From contig USDN01000040.1 in NCBI GenBank assembly GCA_900553515.1, positions 1 through 25,095 on the forward strand: a stretch of 25,095 bases of DNA, read 5' to 3'. Position numbers and translations under genes: made by a program. Each line of letters opens with the position of its first letter. The first letter of the stretch is position 1. The stretch comes from an uncultured Blautia sp. (GTDB taxonomy: Bacteria > Bacillota > Clostridia > Lachnospirales > Lachnospiraceae). This document shows, piece after piece, positions 15,139 to 24,041 of this stretch. The notes beneath the pieces were generated by a model. It ran no database searches. It had not been told where the DNA came from and saw nothing but the letters and a program-made list of their open reading frames with translations.

Positions 15139-16506
15139 CTATAAAACTCCGGCAGCTTCTCTTTTGGTCAGTTCTTCCATAATTGAACTGTACTGTTTAT
15201 CAAGATGATAAAGAGAAAGAGTAACCACTGCTGCTCCCGCAACAATCATCGGACCATACTTATAAACATTTACAATCATATCAAGTGCCGCCTGTGGCTG
15301 GACCGCTGTTCCTCCTGCACTACTCACATATCCCGCAGCTGCAAGAAGCCCGGTCATTGCCGCAGATGCCACGCCGGAGCCTACCTTTGTCCCAATAGAG
15401 CCTCCGGCAAAGATCATACTCTCCTGACGAAGATGTGTTTTCCACTGTCCATATTCCACTACGTCTCCGATCATACCGAACACACCTGCATTTAAAGGAG
15501 CCAGACCGATTGCTCTTACGATACAGCTCATGACCATCCATGAAAAACTGTATGGATTCATAACAAAAATAATCTGTCCGATCAGAGCTACTGCAGCTCC
15601 CGCAAGCGCTGTATTTCTCTTCCCATATCTCCGGATCAGTGGTGTGCAAAGGAAAATACATCCCACAAGGACCAGCGTTTCCATCAGATAAAGTGCACTG
15701 TACATCCAGGTATCATTATGGAATATGTATTTACAGTAATATGGAAGAATCGTACCTGATATACCAAAAGAAACGCTCTGCAGCATCCACAATACCAGTA
15801 CAGACCAGAAATACTTATTGTTTACAAGTGCCAGAAATGACTGTTTCAGCGGAACTTTTCCTGCTTTTTCTGCTGCCTCTATCACAACTGTTTCTTTGCA
15901 TTTCAGGAAACAGTTGACTAATAAAAGGAGAGCTACTGCTGCCCATATGGCCATAGTCTTGATCCATGCTGCCTGGTCGTCGCCAAACAGCTTCACCAGA
16001 GGAAGCGTGCAGGTAACTGCCAGGATCCGGCCCAGAGGAGAAAGTCCCATTCTTACAACACTGAGCATGTCTCTTTCTCCGGATTCTCTTGTCATCATGG
16101 CAGACAGGCTTCCGTAGGGAAGGTTGATAGCTGTATAACATACTGTTGTACAGAAATTATAAGTTACAAACAGATAGACTGCCTGTACCAGACCTGTTGT
16201 TCTGGGCACGGTAAACAGAAGTACTGCTGACAATGCATATGGAACACTCATCCACAAAAGCCAGGGTCTTGATTTTCCCCATTTTGATTTTGTGTTTTCA
16301 ACGACCACCCCCATGATCAGATCTGACACGCCGTCAAACAAACGGGAAACAAGCATTACCATACCTACAGTTGCAGGATTTATCCCGACATAATCTGTAT
16401 AAAAAAGTGTGATCAGCGTACCAATCATGCCAAAGATCACATTACAGGCAACGTCTCCTCCTGCATAGGAAACCCTGATCCCCCATCCAAGTTTTTTATG
16501 ATTCAT
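15139..16506 (-). CDS. GPH-family sugar:cation symporter (candidate inositol importer)
   Basis: A 455-residue inner-membrane transporter with about 12 hydrophobic helices. It has glycoside-pentoside-hexuronide family features: an N-terminal G-x-x-x-Y/F segment, DGVSDLIMGVVVENTKSKWGKSRPW after helix 2, and a conserved NLPYGSL stretch. The family takes up sugars with Na+ or H+. The frame reaches a GTG at 16515, but the GGGG ribosome site is well spaced (8 nt) for the ATG at 16506. It is the third gene after iolE and iolG, 39 nt downstream of iolG, and ends at a strong terminator. Import of myo-inositol, or of a related polyol or conjugate, is inferred from the operon. Confidence 0.9.
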   Translation of the reverse strand: MNHKKLGWGIRVSYAGGDVACNVIFGMIGTLITLFYTDYVGINPATVGMVMLVSRLFDGVSDLIMGVVVENTKSKWGKSRPWLLWMSVPYALSAVLLFTVPRTTGLVQAVYLFVTYNFCTTVCYTAINLPYGSLSAMMTRESGERDMLSVVRMGLSPLGRILAVTCTLPLVKLFGDDQAAWIKTMAIWAAVALLLLVNCFLKCKETVVIEAAEKAGKVPLKQSFLALVNNKYFWSVLVLWMLQSVSFGISGTILPYYCKYIFHNDTWMYSALYLMETLVLVGCIFLCTPLIRRYGKRNTALAGAAVALIGQIIFVMNPYSFSWMVMSCIVRAIGLAPLNAGVFGMIGDVVEYGQWKTHLRQESMIFAGGSIGTKVGSGVASAAMTGLLAAAGYVSSAGGTAVQPQAALDMIVNVYKYGPMIVAGAAVVTLSLYHLDKQYSSIMEELTKREAAGVL

Positions 16507-16545
16507 ATTATTCACCCCACAAAAGATACCTTCTCTGTCTTTTCT

Positions 16546-17559
16546 TTAAACTGTGATCTCAGAAATTTTTACCGGACGGTGTTCTTCCAGAGATTTCTTT
16601 GCGGCAAGCCCCATTCTTACCGGCTCCAGTCCATCCATTACACCCAGAGGTGTCTCTGTATCATTTACAATGGCATCGATAAAACATTTCATTTCTTTTA
16701 CATAAGCCCCCATATATCTTTCCAGGAAAAAGTGAAGTGGTTTTTCCCCTGTAATACCCTGAGCATTGCTGATCACGGCTGCAGAAGCGGTATCATTTCC
16801 TGTTGCTGCCATTCCTTCTGATCCAAATACCTCTGCTCTCTGGTCATATCCATATACGGCTTTTCTGGAATTATCGATCACTGCGATGGATCCATTCTCC
16901 ATTTTCAGCGTGATCACCGCGGTATCTACATCTCCTGCTTCTCCGATTGCAGGATCTACCAGAACAGCGGCTTCCACATAAACTTCCTCTGCGTTGCAGC
17001 CTGCCAGAAAACGTACCATGTCAAAATCATGGATGGTCATATCCAGGAACATTCCTCCGGATACTCTTACATATTCAGCACATGGCGGCTCCGGATCACG
17101 GGATGTGATCTTGATCACATGAGGATCCCCGATCTTTCCGGAAGCAACTGCTGCCTGTACCGCTTCAAAGTTATGGTCAAATCTTCGGTTAAATCCCACC
17201 TGATATTTGACCGGATGCTTTTCCAGTGCATCCATGACATTTTTGATCTTATCTATATCATGATCGATAGGCTTTTCACAAAAAACATGTTTCCCTGCCT
17301 CGATAGTTTCCACAGAAATCTGTGAGTGTGTATCTGTTGATGAGCAGATCAGGACAGCGTCAATCTCCGGATCTGCCAGGATTTCTTTATAATCCTTTGT
17401 CACTGCTTTTACTCCCATATTTTTTGCCCACTGTGCCGTCTCTTCTGTCATAAACGGGTCTGCCAGAAGCTTCACCTGCGCCTCCTGAACCTGGGTGCAA
17501 ATGCTTTCTACATGAACTCTTCCAATTCTTCCTGCTCCGATAATTCCAACCTGTACCAT
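16546..17559 (-). CDS. iolG: Inositol 2-dehydrogenase
   Basis: A Gfo/Idh/MocA oxidoreductase of 337 residues that oxidises myo-inositol to scyllo-inosose with NAD+. Visible are the Rossmann motif GAGRIG (8-13), the EKP motif with catalytic Lys96, and the C-terminal catalytic pair Asp173 and His177 in MTIHDFDMVRF. This is the full IolG set. The ATG at 17559 has AGGAG 8 nt upstream. It lies 30 nt after iolE and in one unit with the GPH transporter. A related inositol isomer or sugar acid could also be a substrate, since the family is broad. Confidence 0.93.
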   Translation of the reverse strand: MVQVGIIGAGRIGRVHVESICTQVQEAQVKLLADPFMTEETAQWAKNMGVKAVTKDYKEILADPEIDAVLICSSTDTHSQISVETIEAGKHVFCEKPIDHDIDKIKNVMDALEKHPVKYQVGFNRRFDHNFEAVQAAVASGKIGDPHVIKITSRDPEPPCAEYVRVSGGMFLDMTIHDFDMVRFLAGCNAEEVYVEAAVLVDPAIGEAGDVDTAVITLKMENGSIAVIDNSRKAVYGYDQRAEVFGSEGMAATGNDTASAAVISNAQGITGEKPLHFFLERYMGAYVKEMKCFIDAIVNDTETPLGVMDGLEPVRMGLAAKKSLEEHRPVKISEITV

Positions 17560-17589
17560 AATAACTTCTCCTTTTTTATGATATATTTT

Positions 17590-18489
17590 TTATAATCCTG
17601 TTTTTTCTGCAATAAACTTTCTTGCTCTGACGGCATACTCAAGCGGGTCTGCCTTTGCCGGATCCTGCTCGGCTTCTACCAGCATATATCCTTCATAACC
17701 GTTCTCCTCCAGAACCTGAAAGATCGGTTCAAAATCAATACAGCCATCTCCAGGTATGGTAAAAGCGCCCTGGCGAACCCCTTCCAGAAAGCTGAGGTTT
17801 TCTCTGCGTACCTTCTCCACAACTTCTCTGCGGATATCTTTCAGATGCACATGTCTGATCCTGTCTGCATATTTTTTTACCATTTCAAGCGGGTCTGCAC
17901 CACAGTATGCAAAATGTCCGGTATCATATAAAAGACTTACATACTTAGGATCTGTATGCGCCATCATTCGCTCTACTTCATCCGGATTCTGAACCACAGT
18001 ACCCATATGGTGATGGAAGATAAGGTGGATTCCGTATTCTTCAAGAGCAATTTTTCCCAGTCTGTTCATCCCTTCACAGAATCGTTCCCATTCCTGGTCG
18101 TTCATCACGTATTTGTGGCCGAATATCGGTGTTTCCTGCTGTCCCTGTACGCTGTAGCTTTGCTCTGACGCGCCAATGATCTTCGCTCCCATTGCCTTCA
18201 GAAAATCCAGCTGGGTACGAAATTCTTTTTCTACTTCCTCAAAAGGTTTTGTAAGAAGGAAAGAGGAGAACCATTGATTACAGATTTCCAGCCCTCTCAG
18301 TTCCAGCGCTTTTTTTAATATCCGGGGATCCCTGGGATATTTATTTCCTACTTCTGATCCTGTAAATCCTGCAAGAGCCATTTCACTTACACACTGCTCA
18401 AAAGTATTTTCTTTTCCAAGATCCGGAAGATCATCATTTGTCCACGCAATAGGTGCAATACCAAGCTTTACTTTTTCTTTGTCAAACAT
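17590..18489 (-). CDS. iolE: Myo-inosose-2 dehydratase
   Basis: A xylose-isomerase-like TIM-barrel enzyme of 299 residues. It dehydrates scyllo-inosose to the diketo intermediate used by IolD, with a divalent metal and thiol. The N-terminal KLGIAPIAWTNDDLP stretch, SEMALAGFTGSEVGNKYPR, FHHHMGT, DTGHFAYCG, HVHLKDIR and VEAEQDPA segments match what I recall of Bacillus IolE almost position by position. AGAGG lies 7 nt before the ATG at 18489. It is the first gene of the unit B transcript. Its promoter region lacks the GCACGC/GCGTGC repeat found at unit A. Confidence 0.97.
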   Translation of the reverse strand: MFDKEKVKLGIAPIAWTNDDLPDLGKENTFEQCVSEMALAGFTGSEVGNKYPRDPRILKKALELRGLEICNQWFSSFLLTKPFEEVEKEFRTQLDFLKAMGAKIIGASEQSYSVQGQQETPIFGHKYVMNDQEWERFCEGMNRLGKIALEEYGIHLIFHHHMGTVVQNPDEVERMMAHTDPKYVSLLYDTGHFAYCGADPLEMVKKYADRIRHVHLKDIRREVVEKVRRENLSFLEGVRQGAFTIPGDGCIDFEPIFQVLEENGYEGYMLVEAEQDPAKADPLEYAVRARKFIAEKTGL

Positions 18490-18552
18490 CTCTTTACCTC
18501 TTTTCTTTTTTTATGATTTATCTATTACAGTACTGTATCTCTTTTCATGTGT

Positions 18553-18581
18553 ATCATACCAGTCCTGTGCTTCTTCTGAAA
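18553..18581 (-). promoter_or_regulatory. Likely promoter of iolE (weak -35, extended -10)
   Basis: On the minus strand, TGG-TATGAT (-10 at 18553-18558) is an extended -10. The -35 region at 18576-18581 is TTTCAG, a poor match, as expected of an activator-dependent promoter. The direct repeat described at 18584-18639 ends next to it. Confidence 0.4.
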
Positions 18582-18583
18582 TT

Positions 18584-18639
18584 GGGATTATTTTAAGATT
18601 GTTTGTCTTTTTCTTTGATTGAAAAAAAGGGATTTATTT
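18584..18639. repeat. Direct repeat upstream of the iolE promoter
   Basis: On the minus strand, AAATAAATCCC (18629-18639) and AAAATAATCCC (18584-18594) are near-identical and 45 bp apart start to start. The proximal copy abuts the weak -35 box. AraC-type regulators bind direct repeats, so this is a candidate site for the response regulator at 18696-20273. It is AT-rich sequence, so chance is possible. Confidence 0.3.
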
Positions 18640-18675
18640 TTGTGTCTTTTTTTTGGAAATTAAACCCTGGTGCAT

Positions 18676-18706
18676 AAAAAAAGACACCAGCGCTGTCACT
18701 GATGTC
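18676..18706 (-). terminator. Terminator of the lacI-sensor-kinase-regulator unit
   Basis: On the minus strand GACATCAG / CTGGTGTC (18683-18706, one G-T pair) encloses an 8-nt loop and is followed by TTTTTTT. The stem includes the stop codon of the response-regulator gene (18696-18698). Confidence 0.85.
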
Positions 18707-20273
18707 TCGTATACTGCCTCCGGTATTCTGCCGGACTCATACCATATCTTTTTTTAAATGCCTTTGAAAAATAATGATAATCATTAAAGCCTGAACGATT
18801 TCCAATCTCCCGGATTTTCAGATCTGTCTGCTCCAGCAATTCTCCTGCACAGGAAAGTCTCTGTGACAGAAGAAAATTAGAAAATCCGATTCCCATTTCC
18901 TGGGTAAAAAGATAGCTGAGATAAGAAGGATTTACGCCAGCCTCCTGAGCTGCTTCCGTAAGGCCGATGGGCTCTTTAAAATGATCCTGTATAAATTCCG
19001 CTGCAATCCTTACTGTTTTATTGATATTTTCCGGTATTTGTGTTTTCTTTTTACAAAAAAGATACTCTTCATCCTTCTGATACCAGGATTCCAGCTGCCA
19101 CAGACTGGTAACCTTTCTGTAATCTCTCTGAATGTCTATTCCCATCTCCTGCTCCAGCCTTCGAAACCACTGTATCACCAGCCGGCTTTCTGTCTTCCTG
19201 TCACAAAACAGATCCCATACTTTGCGCCCCACTTCCACAAAAGAATCTTTATCTTTTTCCGCAAGGGCTTTGTGGATTCGATTTCGGCATTCCTCTAATC
19301 CATCCGGCAGATCCGGATTCACATGACAGTCCGGCTGATAGTAAAGAATCTCTCTTCTGTCATAAAAAGAAACATGCATCATGTCTCTGGCCTGCTGGTA
19401 CGCCTGAACCAGTGCTTCTGCACCAATACAGACATTACTTACACAGATCCGGTAGCAATGTTCCTCTTTTTTGCATATTTTATAACAGGCAACAGCTGTA
19501 TCTGTCAGCTTCTGCTGCATGACACTGCTTTTCCGGATGTCAGACAGATCCAGAAAGCAGCAAAAAATACCAGTTCCCAGATAGATCACTTCCGTTCTGT
19601 AGCTTTCATTTTTAAAATGTTCTTCCAGTTCACGGCAAAGCCTCTGATAAAATATCTGACACTGCTGCTCCGCCTCAAAGTGTGTCCATCTCTCCTCCTC
19701 TGCTTCCGGGCTTTCCAAATACATGCAGACTACTGCACAATTATGAAAAGAACCTGTGACTCCCGCTGCTTTCGCAGCCGCTTCTTTTTCTTCTCCTTTT
19801 ACCGCACCAGACAGTACGCTGTTAAAAAACAGGCCTTTCCGGTTCATACTGTCACCTGTATTATCAGAAAAAATTTCTTTTTTCTCCTGCTCTTCCATGC
19901 TGTTTCTGGTATTTACAAGAAGCTGGCTTAAACTGTCCTGATCCAGTGTGTTTTTCAGAATGTATTCGTTTGCCCCCTCTTTCATTGCATCTTTCACATA
20001 TTCAAAATCATCATGACAGCTTAATACAATAATATAAATATGCTTGTTTTCTTTCCGTACTTTTTTTATAAGTTCGATTCCGTTCATAAACGGCATGGAT
20101 ACATCTGTAATCAGAAGTTCCGTATCTGTTTCCATAAGAATACGGTATGCCTCCTCTCCATCGCGTGCCTCTCCCGTAATTTCAAAACCGTTTTCTTTCC
20201 ATGCAGGAAGGATCTTAAGATAACTCCTTACAAGGTAATCATCATCTGCAATGATCGTTTTGATCTGTCTCAT
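18696..20273 (-). CDS. YesN-type response regulator with AraC DNA-binding domain
   Basis: A cytoplasmic transcription regulator of 525 residues. The receiver domain (about 1-125) has acidic residues Asp10-Asp12 and phosphoacceptor Asp57 in TDVSMP. A long middle region follows (about 130-415) with no recognised domain. The C-terminal AraC helix-turn-helix pair (about 420-522) includes YLSYLFTQEMG and the closing YFSKAFKKRYGMSPAEYRR. This is the typical YesN layout, partner of YesM-like kinases. The ATG at 20273 follows GGGGG and overlaps the kinase gene by 32 nt, so the pair are cognate. The likely target is the adjacent iolE unit, by inference. Confidence 0.94.
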   Translation of the reverse strand: MRQIKTIIADDDYLVRSYLKILPAWKENGFEITGEARDGEEAYRILMETDTELLITDVSMPFMNGIELIKKVRKENKHIYIIVLSCHDDFEYVKDAMKEGANEYILKNTLDQDSLSQLLVNTRNSMEEQEKKEIFSDNTGDSMNRKGLFFNSVLSGAVKGEEKEAAAKAAGVTGSFHNCAVVCMYLESPEAEEERWTHFEAEQQCQIFYQRLCRELEEHFKNESYRTEVIYLGTGIFCCFLDLSDIRKSSVMQQKLTDTAVACYKICKKEEHCYRICVSNVCIGAEALVQAYQQARDMMHVSFYDRREILYYQPDCHVNPDLPDGLEECRNRIHKALAEKDKDSFVEVGRKVWDLFCDRKTESRLVIQWFRRLEQEMGIDIQRDYRKVTSLWQLESWYQKDEEYLFCKKKTQIPENINKTVRIAAEFIQDHFKEPIGLTEAAQEAGVNPSYLSYLFTQEMGIGFSNFLLSQRLSCAGELLEQTDLKIREIGNRSGFNDYHYFSKAFKKRYGMSPAEYRRQYTRHQ

Positions 20274-21996
20274 TGTTTTTGTCCCCCTTTTGTGCCGGCA
20301 GAAAAATCACTGCTGTGGTTTCCTTTTCCGAGCTTTCATAATAAATACCGGCTTCTTTTCCATAATATAAATGCAGTCTCTCCTGGATATTCGGAATTCC
20401 AATTGCTGTAAAACCTGTGGTCTTTCGGCTTTTTTCTGACAAAAGCTTTCGGATCTGTTCCTCTGTCATTCCTCGTCCATTATCTGTCACCTTAAGATAC
20501 AGTCTGCTCTCCACCAGTTCTGTTTTGATCTTAAGACATCCCTCTTTTTCCTTCAGATCCATTCCGTGAAGCAGTGAATTCTCCACCAGCGGCTGAAGAA
20601 GCAGTCTGGGAACCTGATATGCTTCTGTATCGGTACTGACCTCATACTCTACATGAAACTGTCCTCCATACCGAAATTCCTGAAGATGAAGATATTTTTC
20701 AAGAATATGTATTTCCTCTGCCACGGTAATAAACGTTCCCTTTTTGCTGATCGCAGTCTGGAGAAGCTCTACAAAATCACCGATAAGTTTCCCTGTATCT
20801 GTTTCGCCCTTGATAAGAGCTGAATATTTAATGGAATTCAGTGTATTATACATAAAGTGAGGTGTGATCTGGTACTGGAGTGCTTCAAGTTCCACATCCT
20901 TTTTTCTGTCCTCTTCTATGATAAGACGCTGGATCAGATCTTCGATCCTGTCCAGCATTTCATTAAAATCCTCTGCCAGCATGCCGATTTCATCATTAGA
21001 CTCAGCCTCTGCTCTGAAATCCAGGTTTCCTTCTGATACTCTGGACATTGCTCCGGTCAGTTTTTTCAAAGGTCTGTAGATCAGTCCGGACAGGTATAAT
21101 GCTGCAAAAACCGCTGCCGCCATAACAATCAGAAGAACACCTATAAAATATTTTCCTGTTTCCTGTAAAGTGTGCAGAACAGCATTCCTTTCTGTTACAA
21201 CAAAAAGACCGAATCTGGAAAAGGGTGCTTTGCAGAAGCTGTACAGATTATTTCCATCTGTTCCAAAATTTTCAGTCCCGCCTATGCGTTTTTGGTAACA
21301 TTCCAGATTCCAATAGGGTGCTCCTGTTTCATATTTTTCTGATGAGGTAAGAACACGTCCCTCATCATCCAGCAGAACCGCCTCCTGCATGGTATCCTCA
21401 TAGATTTCATCTATATATTGATAGTACAGCTCTCTTTCGCCCACATTAGACAAAATATATCCAAGAACTTCTTTTTCTGAACGTATCTCTTCAACAAAGG
21501 AAATCTGTAATTCCTTATCTGATACCAGATCCTGCAGGATTCCGGGAGATTTTTCATCTTCATAAAAAGTTTTGATATCTTTTATGTCTGAACTCTGTAT
21601 TTCTTTTCTGTATACCGGATATTCCTCTGAGGTCACCAGGACCTTTTCGTTTTTCATCAGAAGGTACATGGATGAAATACCAGATTCTCTTCCGCAGAAT
21701 TCTTTCAGCCGTTCTGCCATCTGGTCCAGATATTCACTGCTCTGTCTGTTTCTGTATTGCTGTATTCCATTTTTAAGTTCCTGGTCGCAGGAAGCATATA
21801 TGGTTATATCCTGTATATTTTTCATGGTCTGATCCATGACATCAATCATCTGGGTACTTCTCTGCTGCAGTGTTTTCAGGTAATTTTCTTCTATCACTCC
21901 TGCCGACTGCCGATAAAAAATAACAGTTACGGCGGTGGATGCCAGAAGTGTGATCGATATCATAGCCGTTAATATTTTACTGCGAATACTTTTCAT
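20242..21996 (-). CDS. YesM/LytS-like membrane sensor histidine kinase
   Basis: A kinase of about 584 residues. It has a first membrane helix (about 9-26), a large extracellular sensor region (about 27-282), a second helix (283-305) and a HAMP linker (about 306-358). A His_kinase domain with phosphoacceptor His380 in ITPHFMYNTLNSI and an HATPase domain with LVENSLLHG and DNGRGM follow. The frame is open further upstream, but the GGAGG at 22003-22007 favours the ATG at 21996; the ATG at 21999 is an alternative with 3 nt spacing. It overlaps the upstream sensor gene by 20 nt and the downstream regulator by 32 nt. Tight coupling to a binding protein with no transporter suggests that protein presents the signal. 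Confidence 0.93.
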   Translation of the reverse strand: MKSIRSKILTAMISITLLASTAVTVIFYRQSAGVIEENYLKTLQQRSTQMIDVMDQTMKNIQDITIYASCDQELKNGIQQYRNRQSSEYLDQMAERLKEFCGRESGISSMYLLMKNEKVLVTSEEYPVYRKEIQSSDIKDIKTFYEDEKSPGILQDLVSDKELQISFVEEIRSEKEVLGYILSNVGERELYYQYIDEIYEDTMQEAVLLDDEGRVLTSSEKYETGAPYWNLECYQKRIGGTENFGTDGNNLYSFCKAPFSRFGLFVVTERNAVLHTLQETGKYFIGVLLIVMAAAVFAALYLSGLIYRPLKKLTGAMSRVSEGNLDFRAEAESNDEIGMLAEDFNEMLDRIEDLIQRLIIEEDRKKDVELEALQYQITPHFMYNTLNSIKYSALIKGETDTGKLIGDFVELLQTAISKKGTFITVAEEIHILEKYLHLQEFRYGGQFHVEYEVSTDTEAYQVPRLLLQPLVENSLLHGMDLKEKEGCLKIKTELVESRLYLKVTDNGRGMTEEQIRKLLSEKSRKTTGFTAIGIPNIQERLHLYYGKEAGIYYESSEKETTAVIFLPAQKGDKNNETDQNDHCR

Positions 21997-22942
21997 CATA
22001 TTCCTCCAGGCTTTCTCCGGTAAGAAGCTCAGCCTCCAGTATTTTCTTTTTTGGAACCTCTTCTCCTTTATACATGGCATCTATATATAAAATCGTCTCA
22101 TATCCAATCTCATATCCATATTGTGCGATTAATGCACTTATGCTCCCTTCCCTGAGTGCTTCAAGGGAATCTGACTGTGCATCATGGGACACAACAAGGA
22201 TATCACGATTTTTCACCTCATCCACCAAACCCAGCGCAGCCACGGCGCTGTTGGCTATAATACCTCTTATCTCAGGATATTGGTTCTGCAGCTTGTGAAT
22301 CTCTTTCTCAGATAATTTACGGTTTCCATACCCTTCTTCTACAAAAGCCACCTGCATATTTGGCTCTTTCTCTATATATTTACAGATTCCGTCTACCCTC
22401 TGCCTGTGATTCAGCTGTCTCATATCTCCTGATATCACGCCAATATCTCCATGATGATCCAGAGCTTCACACAGATATTCTGCCAGTCTGTATCCAGCCT
22501 TTTCATTGTCGATCCCTACATATGGAATATCCGGATCCTCAAAAGGCGTATCATAGGAAATCAGCGGAATCCCCTTTTCCTCTGCAGCTTTCCTGTAATC
22601 AGGATATGTTCCGGAATCAATAGGTGCCACTGCAAGTACATCTACATTTTTCCTGATCAGACTTCCCGCAAGTTTTTCCTGTACCTCCTGGTCTGCTTCT
22701 GATTCCGGAGAAAAAAGTATCAGTTCTGCACCTGTTTCTCTGGCTGCTGTTTCCATTCCAGACTGCATCATCATCCAATATTCACTTGTGCGAGATTTTG
22801 TAACTACTCCAATTCTGTAGGGATCTGTTCTGGAAATCGTATCTTTTTTTCCGCCTCCCCACCATAACAATATTCCGCAGCCTGCAGCTGCAGGCAATAA
22901 AATCCAGTATTTTTTTATATTCCGTAAAAGTCTGCCCTGCAA
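21977..22942 (-). CDS. Membrane-anchored sugar-binding-protein-like sensor (XylFII-like)
   Basis: A 321-residue protein with a single N-terminal membrane segment (about 13-31) and no clear lipobox; the hydrophobic stretch holds Cys22 but is followed by WWGGG. The rest is a type 1 periplasmic-binding fold of the ribose/xylose class: YRIGVVTKSRTSEYW, DVLAVAPIDSGTYP, YVGIDNEKAGYRLAEYL, then GIIANSAVAALGLVDEV. No ABC permease or ATPase gene is nearby. It lies in one operon with a YesM-type kinase and YesN-type regulator, like XylFII-LytS-YesN systems where the binding protein senses sugar for the kinase. It starts at TTG (22940-22942) with GGGGG 9 nt upstream and 15 nt after lacI. The ligand is unknown; inositol is suggested by context. 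Confidence 0.88.
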   Translation of the reverse strand: MQGRLLRNIKKYWILLPAAAGCGILLWWGGGKKDTISRTDPYRIGVVTKSRTSEYWMMMQSGMETAARETGAELILFSPESEADQEVQEKLAGSLIRKNVDVLAVAPIDSGTYPDYRKAAEEKGIPLISYDTPFEDPDIPYVGIDNEKAGYRLAEYLCEALDHHGDIGVISGDMRQLNHRQRVDGICKYIEKEPNMQVAFVEEGYGNRKLSEKEIHKLQNQYPEIRGIIANSAVAALGLVDEVKNRDILVVSHDAQSDSLEALREGSISALIAQYGYEIGYETILYIDAMYKGEEVPKKKILEAELLTGESLEEYDEKYSQ

Positions 22943-22957
22943 AAGATATTTCCCCCG

Positions 22958-23980
22958 CTAAATATTGTACTTTGTCTTAATATTAATATCTGTAAAAAGA
23001 TATTCCATCTCCGGCATCTGATCTTTGCTGAGCATGTCTGCCAGGATAAACGGCGGCCGGTATCCCTGTACATATCCATTCTGGTCAATCAGAAAATCCA
23101 CCGTATCATCTCTGAGGGCTTTTTCATTTTTCGGGGTCTGATCATATATCACTACATAAGGTCTTTTTTCCAGCTTCAGGGTTTCAAATGCCATCCCCAC
23201 GCCAGCCTGTCCCCCTGATACTACGAGAATTCCATTGATACCGGAAATATTCATCATTGCTGTTTCAATGATCTTTTTCACTTCCTCTGTTTCATCAAAG
23301 CTTCCATGGACACCGGCTATGGAAATTTCCGGATAACTTTTCTTGATCTCTTCTACAAAACCTTCTACACGGATATTATTTACCTGGTTTCCAAAAAATC
23401 CTGTTATAATTAAAATTTTTCCTTTTCTGCCTGTGAGCATTCCCAAAAGTCCTGCCGCAGTTCTGCCGCTTTTTCGGTTATCCATTCCTACAAAGCATAC
23501 CCGCCGCGTTCCCACAATATCTGAGTTAAAAGTGACAACAGGGATTCCCTTCTCCTCTGTCAGCCAGTTCAGCTTATCGCGTATCGGATTGCAGTCTACC
23601 GGCATGATTGCAAGCCCTTCAATCCCTTCTTCTACCAGTTCATCAATAGATGCCAGCTGTTCTTCTTCGTTGACGGATATGCTTTCCCGTATCAGAAGTT
23701 CTATCCCCCAGTTCTCAAGTTCTCTTTTAGCCTGAAGGATCCCTCTGTTTATTTCAATCATAAAAGAAGCTTTTGCAAGCTGTGTTACAATTCCTATTTT
23801 ATGTTTTTTTATTTTTTCTGTTTTTTTTCGCGCTCTGGGCACATATCCCATATCCCTGGCAATTTCCTGTATCCTCTCTGCCACCTCTTTATTAATGCGG
23901 CCTCTGTTATTAAGGGCACGATCTACGGTTCCTCTTGAAACCCCTGCACGATCTGCGATCTGCTGTATTGTTACTGCCAT
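22958..23980 (-). CDS. LacI-family transcriptional regulator (candidate inositol repressor)
   Basis: A cytoplasmic repressor of 340 residues. The N-terminal LacI helix-turn-helix is TIQQIADRAGVSRGTVDRAL, with a hinge near 45-60 (YVPRARKK). A periplasmic-binding-like effector domain follows (about 62-335). The recognition helix reads TVDRALNNRG instead of the common TVSRVLN, a sub-type with its own operator preference. The ATG at 23980 follows GGAGG at 7 nt. Its own promoter carries the GCACGC/GCGTGC repeat over the -35 box, and the iolC promoter carries the same repeat. I therefore infer autoregulation and repression of the iolC unit, with inositol or a pathway intermediate as inducer. Confidence 0.92.
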   Translation of the reverse strand: MAVTIQQIADRAGVSRGTVDRALNNRGRINKEVAERIQEIARDMGYVPRARKKTEKIKKHKIGIVTQLAKASFMIEINRGILQAKRELENWGIELLIRESISVNEEEQLASIDELVEEGIEGLAIMPVDCNPIRDKLNWLTEEKGIPVVTFNSDIVGTRRVCFVGMDNRKSGRTAAGLLGMLTGRKGKILIITGFFGNQVNNIRVEGFVEEIKKSYPEISIAGVHGSFDETEEVKKIIETAMMNISGINGILVVSGGQAGVGMAFETLKLEKRPYVVIYDQTPKNEKALRDDTVDFLIDQNGYVQGYRPPFILADMLSKDQMPEMEYLFTDINIKTKYNI

Positions 23981-24041
23981 AAAATACCTCCAATCCGTCT
24001 GCTATATCACAATCAATTATATACTTTTTTTCATTTCTTTT

